DNA from: Microbacterium oleivorans | Lineage (GTDB): Bacteria; Actinomycetota; Actinomycetes; Actinomycetales; Microbacteriaceae | Assembly: GCF_023715745.1 (NCBI RefSeq) | Contig: NZ_JAMBOV010000001.1 | Coordinates: 682,001 to 746,000 of the forward strand | Reading direction: 5' to 3' | Length of the DNA stretch: 64,000 bases | Part shown: piece by piece, positions 17,146 through 25,645 of the stretch | Position numbering within the stretch: position 1 is the first letter of the stretch | Layout: every line of letters begins with the position of its first letter | Position numbers and translations under genes: made by a program | Notes under the pieces: generated by a model | Told to the model about the DNA's origin: nothing | Database searches by the model: none | The model's input: only the letters and a program-made list of their open reading frames with translations

Positions 17146-18336
17146 ATGAGCCCTGTCGCCCCGATCGGTTCCCACCCGTTCGACCGGCTCGACCGTGCGC
17201 GGTTCGATCGTCCCGAGAGCCGCAAATGGAGTCTGCACCCCGGCGCCGTCGGCGCGTGGGTGGCGGAGATGGACTTCGGGATCGCACCCCCGGTGTCAGA
17301 CGCGCTCCAACGGGCGGTGACGGACGGCATCCTCGGTTATCTGTCCCCGCCGCTGGCTGCAGACCTCGGGCACGCGACGGCGGACTGGATGCGGGCGGAG
17401 TACGGCTGGGTCATCGATCCTGAGCGGGTCCATCCCGTGTCGGACGTCATGGCCGCGCTCGGAGTCGCCGTCACCGAGTACGCGCCGCCGGGATCCGCCG
17501 TCATCGTCCCCACCCCGGCCTACATGCCGTTCCTCACCTACCTCCCGACGATCGGCCACCCCGTCGTGGAGGTGCCGGGGGTCGTCGTGGACGGGCGCTG
17601 GCAGCACGACCTGGACGGCATCGACGCAGCCTTCGCCGCGGGCGCGCGGACGCTGGTGCTGTGCAATCCGCACAACCCCACCGGCACGGTCCTGACCCGG
17701 GCGGAGCTGACCGCTCTCGCCGAGGTCGTCGAGCGGCACGGGGGTCGGGTGTTCGCTGATGAGATCCACGCCCCGCTGCGGTACGACGGCGTGGCCCACG
17801 TGCCGTACGCCTCCCTGTCCGACGCGACGGCCGCCCACACGATCACCGGCACGAGTGCATCGAAGGCATGGAACCTCGCAGGCGTGAAGACCGCCCAGCT
17901 GATCACCTCGAACGATGCCGACCAGGCCGCCTACCGCCGCTTCGGATTCGCGGTGCAGCACGGGGCCGCCACCGTCGGCGTCGTGGCGGCCATCGCCGCC
18001 TACCGGGACGGCCGACCCTGGCTCGACGATGTGATCGCGTACCTGGATGCGGAGCGGCACGAGCTCGCCGGCCTGCTCGCCGAGCACCTTCCGGGCGCCC
18101 GGTACGCCGCACCGGAGGCCACCTACATCGGGTGGATCGACGCGTCCGCGCTCGACCTGCCCGCCTCGCCGGCGATGTTCTTCCGCGAAGAGGCCGGCGT
18201 CGTCCTCACCGACGGGGCTCTGCTGGGCCGGGGATACGAGGACTTCGCGCGCATCGTGTTCGCCACCCCGCGGCCCGTGCTCGTGGACGCGGTCCGCGAG
18301 ATGGGGGATGCCGTCCGTCGCCTCACGCGGGTGTGA
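17146..18336 (+). CDS. MalY/PatB-type aminotransferase class I, probable cystathionine beta-lyase
   Basis: A 396-residue fold-type I PLP enzyme. SASKAWNLAG contains the PLP lysine, Lys240; LCNPHNPTGTVLTR and VFADEIHAPLRYDG are the conserved cofactor contacts, and the N-terminal WVAEMDFGIAPPV matches MalY/PatB. This subgroup cleaves carbon-sulfur bonds of cystathionine, giving homocysteine, pyruvate and ammonia. The ATG at 17146 is preceded by GGGGG. It ends 10 bp from a convergent gene. Confidence 0.9.
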   Translation: MSPVAPIGSHPFDRLDRARFDRPESRKWSLHPGAVGAWVAEMDFGIAPPVSDALQRAVTDGILGYLSPPLAADLGHATADWMRAEYGWVIDPERVHPVSDVMAALGVAVTEYAPPGSAVIVPTPAYMPFLTYLPTIGHPVVEVPGVVVDGRWQHDLDGIDAAFAAGARTLVLCNPHNPTGTVLTRAELTALAEVVERHGGRVFADEIHAPLRYDGVAHVPYASLSDATAAHTITGTSASKAWNLAGVKTAQLITSNDADQAAYRRFGFAVQHGAATVGVVAAIAAYRDGRPWLDDVIAYLDAERHELAGLLAEHLPGARYAAPEATYIGWIDASALDLPASPAMFFREEAGVVLTDGALLGRGYEDFARIVFATPRPVLVDAVREMGDAVRRLTRV

Positions 18337-18346
18337 TCACCGCGCG

Positions 18347-18670
18347 TCAGAGACCGGCGACCTGCTCGTCCTCGTCGGGCTCCGGCTCGGGCACGATGCG
18401 GAGGCCACTCGGGGAGTTCGCCGTCGCCATGAGGCTCTCGATCCACGCCGGATTCAGAGGGCCCGTCGAGCGGCTGTGGTAGCGCACGTCCCAACTCGTG
18501 GACACGCCGACCCATCGCGAGACGCGCCCGCTGCCGAGGCTCGGGTCGACCGTCCACGTGAGGATGAACGGCTCGCGTCGCCGCAGCTTCGTCACCATCA
18601 CGACTTCGAGGTGCGCCAGCAGGCGGTCATCGAGCGTGACCGTCTCGGCGCCGAATGCCAAACGTCCCAT
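18347..18670 (-). CDS. Small DUF7882-type protein, copy 1 of 5
   Basis: A 107-residue protein of an uncharacterised family with five copies in this window. The shared core here is DDRLLAHLEVVMVTKLRRRE, then FILTW, and C-terminally LNPAWIESLMATANSPSGL. I believe the databases call this DUF7882 and that some entries carry an 'ATP-dependent DNA ligase' label; nothing in so small a protein supports ligase activity. This is the most divergent copy: the middle (RWVGVSTSWDVRYHSRS) departs from the others. A TAAGCT element 7 nt before the ATG implies a nearly leaderless message, and that -10 lies inside the 29-bp palindrome shared with the divergent TetR gene, so TetR control is inferred. Confidence 0.8.
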   Translation of the reverse strand: MGRLAFGAETVTLDDRLLAHLEVVMVTKLRRREPFILTWTVDPSLGSGRVSRWVGVSTSWDVRYHSRSTGPLNPAWIESLMATANSPSGLRIVPEPEPDEDEQVAGL

Positions 18671-18671
18671 C

Positions 18672-18700
18672 AGCGCAAGCTTACGCTGTAAGCATGCGCT
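18672..18700. promoter_or_regulatory. 29-bp palindromic operator between copy 1 and the TetR gene
   Basis: AGCGCA-A-GCTTAC-GCT-GTAAGC-A-TGCGCT is an inverted repeat in which only the central triplet and one inner pair do not match. It lies 1 bp upstream of the DUF7882-type start codon and contains that gene's -10. It is a strong candidate for the binding site of the divergently encoded TetR regulator. Confidence 0.75.
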
Positions 18701-18739
18701 TTCGGTGGGAAAGGGGGAGGATCGGGGTGGAGGCTCCTC

Positions 18740-19441
18740 ATGAGCAGACAGACCGATCGGGCGGCGGCACCGAGACTGAGCCGCGAAGGGATCATCGACG
18801 CGGCGCTCGCACTCGTCGATCGCTCAGGTCCCGCGGGCCTGTCGATGCGCGCCCTCGGCAGTGAGCTGGGAGTCGAAGCGATGTCCCTCTACCGGCATGT
18901 GCACGGCAAGGAAGACCTCCTCGAGGGGGTCGTCGACGCACTGACCTCCGAGCTCACCGCTGTCATGGAGCGGGAGGCCGACGAACACTGGCAGACGTTC
19001 CTGCAGAACGTCGCGCACGCCGTGCGGGACATCGCGATCTCGCACCCCCTCGCCTTCCCGCTGATCGCCACCCGGCATCCCGCCGCACCGTGGCTGCGCC
19101 CCCCGCTGCGCAGCATCGAGGCGGTGGACATCCTCCTGCGCGTCCTGCTGGCCCACGGGTTCTCGGACGAGCAGGCGGTCCGCGCCTACCGCGGCTTCAG
19201 CAGCTTCCTGCTGGGTCAGCTGCTCCTCGAGGCCGCCGTCCGCGGTGCCGACGTCGGGGGCGCCGGTCCGGCATCCGGCAACGGCGACCCCTCGTTCTCC
19301 GGCGAGGGTGATGAGTCTCTCGACGACGCCCCGGAGGTGCGCAGGCTGCGTGCGCTGCTCAGCGAGGACCACAGCAAGGAGGAGTTCGAGACCGCCCTCG
19401 AGATCCTCCTCGATCGGCTCGAGACCGAGCTGTCGCAGTAG
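18740..19441 (+). CDS. TetR/AcrR-family regulator with TetR-type C-terminal domain
   Basis: A 233-residue repressor. The N-terminal helix-turn-helix is at about residues 14-60 (LSREGIIDAALALVDRSGPAGLSMRALGSELGVEAMSLYRHVHGKEDLL), and the C-terminal domain (HPLAFPLIATRHPAAPWLRPP, FSSFLLGQLLLEAAVRG, final FETALEILLDRLETELS) resembles the TetR_C_1 group. Its ligand is unknown. The ATG at 18740 follows GGAGG. It is divergent from a DUF7882-type gene with a palindrome between them; autoregulation is likely. Confidence 0.88.
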   Translation: MSRQTDRAAAPRLSREGIIDAALALVDRSGPAGLSMRALGSELGVEAMSLYRHVHGKEDLLEGVVDALTSELTAVMEREADEHWQTFLQNVAHAVRDIAISHPLAFPLIATRHPAAPWLRPPLRSIEAVDILLRVLLAHGFSDEQAVRAYRGFSSFLLGQLLLEAAVRGADVGGAGPASGNGDPSFSGEGDESLDDAPEVRRLRALLSEDHSKEEFETALEILLDRLETELSQ

Positions 19442-19489
19442 CGCTTCGTTCTTTCTGCGCCGCGCTGCATCCGCGGGACCCCCTCGACG

Positions 19490-19514
19490 GGAATACACAG
19501 TGGTGCCCGACGTC
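19490..19514 (+). promoter_or_regulatory. Possible ECF-sigma promoter of the fasciclin gene
   Basis: GGAAT (19490-19494), a 16-nt spacer and CGTC (19511-19514) match the general GGAAT/CGTC pattern of extracytoplasmic-function sigma promoters. There is no good housekeeping -10 nearby. Short motifs of this kind occur by chance, so support is modest. Confidence 0.35.
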
Positions 19515-19548
19515 CGCCGGGCGCGACTCTTCTCATCGAAGGAGCAAC

Positions 19549-20145
19549 ATGATGAACAAGAAGATCGGAATCGCCCTGGCCACGGTGGTCGCGGGCGCGC
19601 TGGCACTCACCGCATCACCCGCGTCGGCCCACCAGGCGACGAAGCCCGCCGGCACCGTCGTGGACGTCGCCGTCGCGGCGTCCGGCGGCGGCACGCCCGA
19701 CGCGAACGGGTCGGACTACGACATCCTGGTGCAGGCGCTGGTCGCGACGGGACTCGACGACACCCTCTCCGACGATGACACGACGTACACCGTGTTCGCG
19801 CCCAACGACCGTGCCTTCCTCCGCCTGGTGGCAGACCTGACGGGTGAGGCGCCGGCATCCGAGGCCGCTGCGCTCGAGGCGATCACGTCGACCTTCACGG
19901 CCGAGCAGATCGCCGACATCCTGCTGTACCACGTGGTCGCGGGTAAGAAGCTGTCGCCCGTGAAGGTGCTCTTCTCGCGCTCGATCGAGATGGCGAACGG
20001 CGGCACGATCGAGCCGCGCGGCATCGTTTTGCGCGACGAGACGCCGGAGCTGAAGAACCCCAAGCTCGTGCTCCGCGCCATCGACATCCCGGCCTCGAAC
20101 GGCGTCATCCACACGATCGACCGGGTGCTGGTCCCCGCATCCTGA
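19549..20145 (+). CDS. Secreted fasciclin-domain protein
   Basis: A 198-residue secreted protein. The signal peptide (KKIGIALATVVAGALALTASPASA) probably ends after Ala27. One fasciclin (FAS1) domain fills the rest: YTVFAPNDRAFLRLV is the first conserved region and LYHVVAGKKLSP the second, ending with NGVIHTIDRVLVPAS. Fasciclin domains mediate adhesion or cell-surface interactions. The start has a strong AAGGAG ribosome-binding site; ATG at 19549 or 19552 are both possible. It ends convergently 28 bp from the esterase gene. Confidence 0.92.
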   Translation: MMNKKIGIALATVVAGALALTASPASAHQATKPAGTVVDVAVAASGGGTPDANGSDYDILVQALVATGLDDTLSDDDTTYTVFAPNDRAFLRLVADLTGEAPASEAAALEAITSTFTAEQIADILLYHVVAGKKLSPVKVLFSRSIEMANGGTIEPRGIVLRDETPELKNPKLVLRAIDIPASNGVIHTIDRVLVPAS

Positions 20146-20173
20146 TCGGTCTCCGGCGCTCCGACGACGCCCG

Positions 20174-21169
20174 TCAGCGCGAGAGCAGACGGTGCAGCCA
20201 GCGCATCCTCGCCAGGCGGGCGTCGTGGGAGAGGGGCGCGTCCGGCGCCAGAGCGTCGAACGCGTGCGCGCCACCGGGCCACACATGGAGCTCGGCGTCG
20301 CCGCCGGCGGCCCAGATCCGGCGGGCGTAGTCGACGTCCTCGTCGCGGAAGGTCTCCGCCGATCCCACCTCGATGAACGTCGGAGGCAGTCCGCTCAGAT
20401 CGTCGGCCACGGCGGGTGAGGCGTATGCGGGTACCTCGTCACCGGGGAGCTCGCCGAGGTACGCCGCCCAGCCCGTGGCGTTCGCCGTCCGGTCCCACGT
20501 ACCCGCCCCCGCCATCTGATGAGCGGATGCCGAGTCGTTGCGGTGGTCGAGCATGGGGTAGACGAGCATCTGTCCCAGGAGCGCCGGGCCTCCCCGGTCG
20601 CGGGACGCGAGAGCTGCGCCCGCGGCGAGGCCGCCGCCGGCGCTGACCCCCTGCAGGATGATGCGGTCGGGATCGAGCCGCAGGCCCTCCGCGTGCTCCG
20701 AGACCCACACGAGCCCCGCGTAGACGTCGTCGAGCGGGGCGGGGTAGGCGTGCTCCGGGGCGAGACGGTAGTCGACCGACACGATCGCCGCGCCCAGATC
20801 GAGGGCGACCTCGGCGAGCATCGGGAGCACGTCGAACGGCGTTCCGACCACCATGCCGCCGCCGTGGACGTGGTAGATCACCGGCAGCGGATCGCTCCGA
20901 TCCCGCGGCCGCAGCGCCACCAGCCGCAGGGGCGTCCCGTCGGCGCTCCGCGCGACATGCTCCTGGACGAGCAGCCGGCCCCCCAGGGTGTACTCGGCCG
21001 GAGCGGGAACCACGGCGCGGGCGCGGAGCTGGGGAATCTCGTCGGGGCTGAGCGAGACCACCAGGTCATCCGCCGCCCCGAGCGCGATGAGAACGTCGGG
21101 ATCGAAGGGCGGGCGCGCGACAACGTCGTCGACCCTGGTCCCGTGGGGGCTCCGTTGCACCGCCGGCAT
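20174..21169 (-). CDS. Alpha/beta-hydrolase, hormone-sensitive-lipase type esterase
   Basis: A 331-residue HSL-family esterase. The oxyanion-hole motif HGGG is at residues 102-105 (IYHVHGGGMVVG), the nucleophile Ser176 is in GVSAGGG, and the family segment SVDYRLAPEHAYPAPLDD follows HGGG as expected. The acid and histidine lie in FRDEDVDYARR and GGAHAFDAL. No signal peptide is seen, so it acts in the cytoplasm; the substrate may be an acylated sugar given its regulator (inference). A LacI-type operator at 21181-21197 lies just upstream of the start, identical to that of the divergent sugar ABC operon. Confidence 0.9.
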   Translation of the reverse strand: MPAVQRSPHGTRVDDVVARPPFDPDVLIALGAADDLVVSLSPDEIPQLRARAVVPAPAEYTLGGRLLVQEHVARSADGTPLRLVALRPRDRSDPLPVIYHVHGGGMVVGTPFDVLPMLAEVALDLGAAIVSVDYRLAPEHAYPAPLDDVYAGLVWVSEHAEGLRLDPDRIILQGVSAGGGLAAGAALASRDRGGPALLGQMLVYPMLDHRNDSASAHQMAGAGTWDRTANATGWAAYLGELPGDEVPAYASPAVADDLSGLPPTFIEVGSAETFRDEDVDYARRIWAAGGDAELHVWPGGAHAFDALAPDAPLSHDARLARMRWLHRLLSR

Positions 21170-21180
21170 CCCTTCTCCGA

Positions 21181-21197
21181 TGCTAAATCGCGTTAGC
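21181..21197. promoter_or_regulatory. LacI-type operator before the esterase gene
   Basis: TGCTAAATCGCGTTAGC is an imperfect palindrome. Its core GCTAAATCGCGTTAGC is the exact reverse complement of the core of the site at 22420-22435 before the sugar ABC operon. It ends 12 bp from the esterase start. Confidence 0.75.
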
Positions 21198-21229
21198 TCG
21201 GAGGATAGCGGATCGGATCCGGGTGCGCC

Positions 21230-22276
21230 TCAGGTGTCCTGCGACGCAGTGACCGATCCGCGATTGCGCAGGGGCAAGGGGATGCGGTGCACACCGGTCG
21301 CGCCCGCGGCGTCGGGGTCGAGCAGGAGCTCGACCGCCTGCAGTCCGAGGTCGAAGTGGGGGATCGCGAAGGTCGTCAGGCCGGGGTGCACCCACCCGGC
21401 CAGCTGATGGTCGTCGAACGAGACGATCGAGAAGTCCTGCGGCACGCGCAGCCCCGCCTCGGCGATCGCCTGGTACGCGCCGAACGCGATGCGGTCGTTG
21501 AAGGCGATGATCGCGCCCGACCGCACTCCCGAGGCGATCAGGTCCGACGTGGCCTTCCAGCCGTCGACGGGGAGCCAGATGCTGAGTTCGCGACCGGACG
21601 CCGGCGAGAGCCCGGCATCCGACAGTGCGCCGAGGATGCCCCCAAGTCGCTCGCGACCGGCGACGGTGTCGCGCGGGACGTCTGAGGCGGTCGGTCCCGC
21701 CCCGATCAGATGGATGCGGCGATGCCCCTGATCGAGCAGGAGTCTCGCCGCCCGCCGACCCGCGTCGAGTTCGTCGGGGAGGATCGCCCGCACGTCGGTT
21801 CCGCCGCCGTCGGGCAGGGTGTTGAGCAGCACCACGTTCCGGCTTGCGAGCGCTCGAGGCACGCGCCGCTCCCGGGTGAACATCGACGCCATGATGACGC
21901 CGTCGACCTGACGATCGAGCATCGCGTCGATGAGGCGCTCGCGCTCCGATTCGTCGCCTTCGTATTCTCCGATGAACAGCAGGTGCCCGTGGCGGCGGGC
22001 ACCCTCGAGGGCTCCCTTGATCATGTCGCCCGCGAGCTGTGAGGTCGCGACGGTGTCGGAGATGAATCCGATGGTCCGGCTCGTGCCGCTGCGCAGGCCC
22101 GCCGAGATCATGTTCGGGCGGTATCCGAGCTCTGCCGCCACCAGACGGATCCGCTCCTGCGATGCCTCCGCGATGCGCATCTCGTCGCCGCGTCCGGAGA
22201 GGACGAGGGATGCGGTCGTGCGCGACATGCCGGCCGCGCGGGCGACGTCGGCCAGAGTCACGCGGTTCTTGCTCAC
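21230..22276 (-). CDS. LacI-family regulator of the second sugar operon
   Basis: A 348-residue LacI/GalR repressor. The helix-turn-helix is at residues 5-30 (VTLADVARAAGMSRTTASLVLSGRG) and the sensor domain ends with FSIVSFDDHQLAGWVHPGLTT. Its gene lies between two copies of one 16-bp palindrome, one before the esterase downstream and one before the divergent binding-protein operon, so it very probably controls both. No copy lies at its own start. The inducer is unknown; the GH32/68-like hydrolase in the operon hints at a fructoside or related sugar. Confidence 0.9.
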   Translation of the reverse strand: MSKNRVTLADVARAAGMSRTTASLVLSGRGDEMRIAEASQERIRLVAAELGYRPNMISAGLRSGTSRTIGFISDTVATSQLAGDMIKGALEGARRHGHLLFIGEYEGDESERERLIDAMLDRQVDGVIMASMFTRERRVPRALASRNVVLLNTLPDGGGTDVRAILPDELDAGRRAARLLLDQGHRRIHLIGAGPTASDVPRDTVAGRERLGGILGALSDAGLSPASGRELSIWLPVDGWKATSDLIASGVRSGAIIAFNDRIAFGAYQAIAEAGLRVPQDFSIVSFDDHQLAGWVHPGLTTFAIPHFDLGLQAVELLLDPDAAGATGVHRIPLPLRNRGSVTASQDT

Positions 22277-22383
22277 GGCATCCTCCTGTCCCGTGATCCT
22301 AACGGGGTGGGCCGATGCGGCCCGGTCGAGAGGGGATCGCTGGAGCGACGGGTCACAGGTGCATCACGCGAGGCGGCGCCCCA

Positions 22384-22436
22384 TTGACAGCGATCGGCCG
22401 ATTGGCGCAAGATGACCTTGCTAACGCGATTTAGCA
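22384..22436 (+). promoter_or_regulatory. Promoter and operator of the second sugar ABC operon
   Basis: TTGACA (22384-22389) and a weak CAAGAT (22408-22413) at 18-bp spacing are followed by TGCTAACGCGATTTAGCA (22419-22436) at the expected start site. The operator is the reverse complement of the one at 21181-21197. Confidence 0.65.
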
Positions 22437-22493
22437 CGCAGGCGCACCCTCCGCGATCACCCGAACGATGTGGTTCCCCGAAAGGAGACATCG

Positions 22494-23858
22494 ATGTCTC
22501 GATCCTCACAGCACCCCCTCCGCCCGCTGATCCTGGCCGGGCTGTTCACGACCGTCGCGCTCGGCGTGACGGCGTGCGCCCCTCCCGGCGGTACCGCGGC
22601 TCCGCAGGCCTCCTCGACGTCCGACTTCGGCGCCGAAGGACCGACCTGCGGCGACGAGGACGTCGTCCTCAGCGGCTACTTCGAAACGGGCTTCCCGCTG
22701 CCGACGGCCCTCACCGAGGAATTCACCAAGCAGTTCCCCAACGTGACGTTCGACATCCGGGAGGACCAGTTCGCCGTCATCACCCAGAACGCGCCGCGCG
22801 TCCTGCAGGACTCGCCGCCGGACCTCATGCGTCTGCCGCAGATGTCCGAGCTCGCGACCGATGGACTGCTCCTGGACCTCGACCCGTACGCCGAGGCGTT
22901 CGGGTGGACCGAGTGGCCCGACTCCCAGCTGCAGCAGCTGCGCGTGGACGACGAGGGGCGTCGCGGCAACGGTCCGCTGTACGCGCTCGGCCTCAACTAT
23001 TCGATGACCGGGGTCTTCTACAACAAGACCCTCGCCGAGCAGATCGGGATGACCGAAGCCCCGAAGACGCTCGACGAGTTCGACGCGGCGCTGCAGGCCG
23101 CGAAGGATGCCGGCATCACCCCGATCGCCCAGTTCAACGGTGGTGCCACCGGTGGGCTCGCGTTCCCGCTCCAGGCGCTGATGGCCTCGTACGGCGACCC
23201 GGCCGCCATCAACGACTGGATCTTCCAGCAGCCGGACGCGACCATCGACACACCGGAGAACCTCGAAGCCGCCCAGCACCTCGCGCGGTGGATCGAGTCG
23301 GGCTACTTCGCCGACGACGTGAACTCGCTCGACTACGCGCAGATGATGAGCCGCTTCATCGGCGGCGAGTCGCTGTTCATCTTCGACGGCGACTGGGAGT
23401 CGGGCAACCTCGACACCCAGATGCCCGGTGAGGCGGGCTTCTTCCTCATGCCTCCGCGTGAGGAGGGCGGCCAGATCGGCGCCATGTCGGCGCCGCTCAC
23501 CTTCGGCGTCGCGGCGACAGCCGAGCACCCCGATTGCGCTGCGTTCTTCCTCAACTGGACGGCGACCAACGAGCAGGCACGCACGATCAGCGTCGAGGTC
23601 GGCGGCTCGCACCCGATGGGTCCGGCCGACGCCTTCATGCCCGAGGTGGACCCCGACTCGACGACGGCGGCGACTCTCGCCGCCGGCGCCCAGCTCAGCG
23701 AGGCGAACGGTGCGATGGACTTCATCGCCAACGCGACCGGCGCGATCTACGCCCAGAGCTGGACGCCGAACCTGCAGCGTCTGGTGGCCGGCGAGCAGAC
23801 GCCCGAGGGTCTGCTGAGCTCGGTCCAGGCCGACTATGAGAGCCAGGTCGAGGGCTGA
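22494..23858 (+). CDS. Extracellular sugar-binding lipoprotein, second ABC importer
   Basis: A 454-residue family 1 solute-binding protein. The signal peptide (PLRPLILAGLFTTVALGVTAC) ends in a lipobox with Cys28 lipidated. The mature chain shows the usual pattern (VVLSGYFETGFPLPTALTEEF, YALGLNYSMTGVFYNKTLAEQ, FIFDGDWESGNLDTQMPGEA). It is the first gene of the operon, followed by both permeases and a GH32/68-like hydrolase. I chose the ATG at 22494 because GAAAGGAG lies 7 nt upstream; an ATG-less extension to 22470 is less likely. Cargo is unknown. Confidence 0.92.
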   Translation: MSRSSQHPLRPLILAGLFTTVALGVTACAPPGGTAAPQASSTSDFGAEGPTCGDEDVVLSGYFETGFPLPTALTEEFTKQFPNVTFDIREDQFAVITQNAPRVLQDSPPDLMRLPQMSELATDGLLLDLDPYAEAFGWTEWPDSQLQQLRVDDEGRRGNGPLYALGLNYSMTGVFYNKTLAEQIGMTEAPKTLDEFDAALQAAKDAGITPIAQFNGGATGGLAFPLQALMASYGDPAAINDWIFQQPDATIDTPENLEAAQHLARWIESGYFADDVNSLDYAQMMSRFIGGESLFIFDGDWESGNLDTQMPGEAGFFLMPPREEGGQIGAMSAPLTFGVAATAEHPDCAAFFLNWTATNEQARTISVEVGGSHPMGPADAFMPEVDPDSTTAATLAAGAQLSEANGAMDFIANATGAIYAQSWTPNLQRLVAGEQTPEGLLSSVQADYESQVEG

Positions 23859-23860
23859 GC

Positions 23861-24823
23861 ATGACCTCCGCTCCCGCCGCTGCTGCGCCGGTGGTCGCCA
23901 CCGGCGCAGCAGCGCTCGACGACACCGGACTCCGGAAGCGCCGCCGTCGGCGGCGCTTCCGCGCGAGCGTTGCCGCCTACCTCCTGGTGCTTCCGGCGGC
24001 GGCCTTCTACATCTTCTTCGTGCTGCGTCCGATCACCCTGTCGGCCCAGTACTCGTTCTACGAGTGGAACGGGATCGGTCCGGCCACGTGGGTCGGCTTC
24101 GCCAACTACGTCGAGGTCTTCAGCAACCCGAAGCTCATCGGCGCGATCCTCAACGCGTTCGAGCTGATCATCTACTTCAGCCTCATTCCCGTCGCGATCG
24201 CCCTCGTGGCCGCGAACATGATCCGTGCCATCGCCGCCAGTCGACTCGCCGGCGTCGCCCGGACGGTGCTGTTCCTGCCGCAGGTGATCCCGCTCGTGGC
24301 GGCGGGCATCATGTGGAGCTGGCAGCTGTCGACCAACGGCCTCGTGAACCAGCTGCTCGGCCTCATCGGTCTCGGCGGTGTGACGAAGGCGTGGCTCGGC
24401 GACTTCTCCACCGCGCTGCCGGCGGTCGGCGTCATCGGCGCGTGGGTCCAGGTCGGGCTGTGCCTCGTGCTCATCCTCGCCGGGATGACGAAGGTCGACC
24501 CCGCCCTCTACGAGGCGGCACGCTTGGACGGCGCCGGTCCCGTCCGCGAGTTCTTCTCCGTGACCCTGCCGGGCGTCCGCCAGGAAGTCGCGGTCTGCGT
24601 CACCGTGACGGTGATCGCGGCGCTCGCGAGCTTCGACATCGTCTACATCGCCACGCAGGGCGGACCCGGGGACAGCACGCTCGTCCCCGGTCTCCAGATC
24701 TTCTACCTGGCCTTCTACGAGCGCGAGATCGGCACCGCGTCGGCGTTCGCCCTCGTCCTCATGGCCCTCGTCCTCCTGATCGTCCTCCCGCTGCAGCGGA
24801 TCCTCCGAGGGAAAGAATCGTGA
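23861..24823 (+). CDS. Sugar ABC transporter permease (MalF type), second importer
   Basis: A 320-residue CUT1 permease. After a basic N-terminal stretch (LRKRRRRRRFRASVAA), six helices follow and the EAA loop reads ALYEAARLDGAGPVREFFSV. It starts 2 bp after the binding-protein stop, and its stop overlaps the next start (GTGA). As with the first importer, no ATPase gene is present. Confidence 0.92.
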   Translation: MTSAPAAAAPVVATGAAALDDTGLRKRRRRRRFRASVAAYLLVLPAAAFYIFFVLRPITLSAQYSFYEWNGIGPATWVGFANYVEVFSNPKLIGAILNAFELIIYFSLIPVAIALVAANMIRAIAASRLAGVARTVLFLPQVIPLVAAGIMWSWQLSTNGLVNQLLGLIGLGGVTKAWLGDFSTALPAVGVIGAWVQVGLCLVLILAGMTKVDPALYEAARLDGAGPVREFFSVTLPGVRQEVAVCVTVTVIAALASFDIVYIATQGGPGDSTLVPGLQIFYLAFYEREIGTASAFALVLMALVLLIVLPLQRILRGKES

Positions 24824-25644
24824 TCGTCCGCCCCCAGGAGAAATGGATCGGCCGCATCCTGCTGGTCGTCCTCATGCTCGTGACGGTGATGCCGTTCCTC
24901 AGCCTGTTCGTCACGGCGCTGCACGAACCGGGCACGTACCCCCGCGGGCTGGAATGGCCCGACAACCCGCGCTGGGACAACTTCGTCACCGCCTTCGAGT
25001 CGGCCAACATGTGGGCGCTCCTGCAGTCCAGCTTCTTCATCGAGATCGCCGTGGTCCCGGTCGCCGTCCTCCTGGCGACCCTCGCCGGCTTCGCGCTCGG
25101 CCACCTGCAGCCGCGCGGCGGCCGCATCGTGTTCATCGCGTTCATCCTCGGGCTCACCCTGCCGTTCGAGGGCATCATCACGCCGCTGTACTTTCAGGTG
25201 CGCGAGCTGGGGCTGCTGAACACCCGATGGGCGATCATCCTGCCGCTGATCGGTCTGTTCATGCCGTTCGCCGTCATGTGGATGCGGGCGCACTTCGTGA
25301 CGATGCCGGCCGACCTCTCCGAGGCGGCGCGCATGGACGGCGCGACCACCTGGCAGCTCTTCTGGCGCATCCACATCCCGCTGTCGGTTCCTGCGCTGTC
25401 CTCGCTCGCGATCCTGCTGTTCCTGTGGACGTGGAACCAGTTCCTCCTCGCGATCGTCCTCGTCAACGACCCCGAACAGCGGACGATGGCCGGTGCGCTC
25501 GGCGCCTTCCAAGGGCGCTACGGCACCGACATCCCGCTCCTGTGCGCGGGATCACTCCTGATCCTCACGCCGACGCTGATCATCTTCCTGATCTTCCAGC
25601 GGCACTTCGTCTCGGCGCTGCTGCAGGGCTCGCTCAAGGGCTGA
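24820..25644 (+). CDS. Sugar ABC transporter permease (MalG type), second importer
   Basis: A 274-residue CUT1 permease starting at GTG 24820, which overlaps the previous stop. The helix LLVVLMLVTVMPFLSLFVTAL opens the chain and the EAA loop is DLSEAARMDGATTWQLFWRI. The chain ends with the typical FLIFQRHFVSALLQGSLKG. The glycosidase gene starts 1 bp after its stop. Confidence 0.92.
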   Translation: MIVRPQEKWIGRILLVVLMLVTVMPFLSLFVTALHEPGTYPRGLEWPDNPRWDNFVTAFESANMWALLQSSFFIEIAVVPVAVLLATLAGFALGHLQPRGGRIVFIAFILGLTLPFEGIITPLYFQVRELGLLNTRWAIILPLIGLFMPFAVMWMRAHFVTMPADLSEAARMDGATTWQLFWRIHIPLSVPALSSLAILLFLWTWNQFLLAIVLVNDPEQRTMAGALGAFQGRYGTDIPLLCAGSLLILTPTLIIFLIFQRHFVSALLQGSLKG

Positions 25645-25645
25645 G

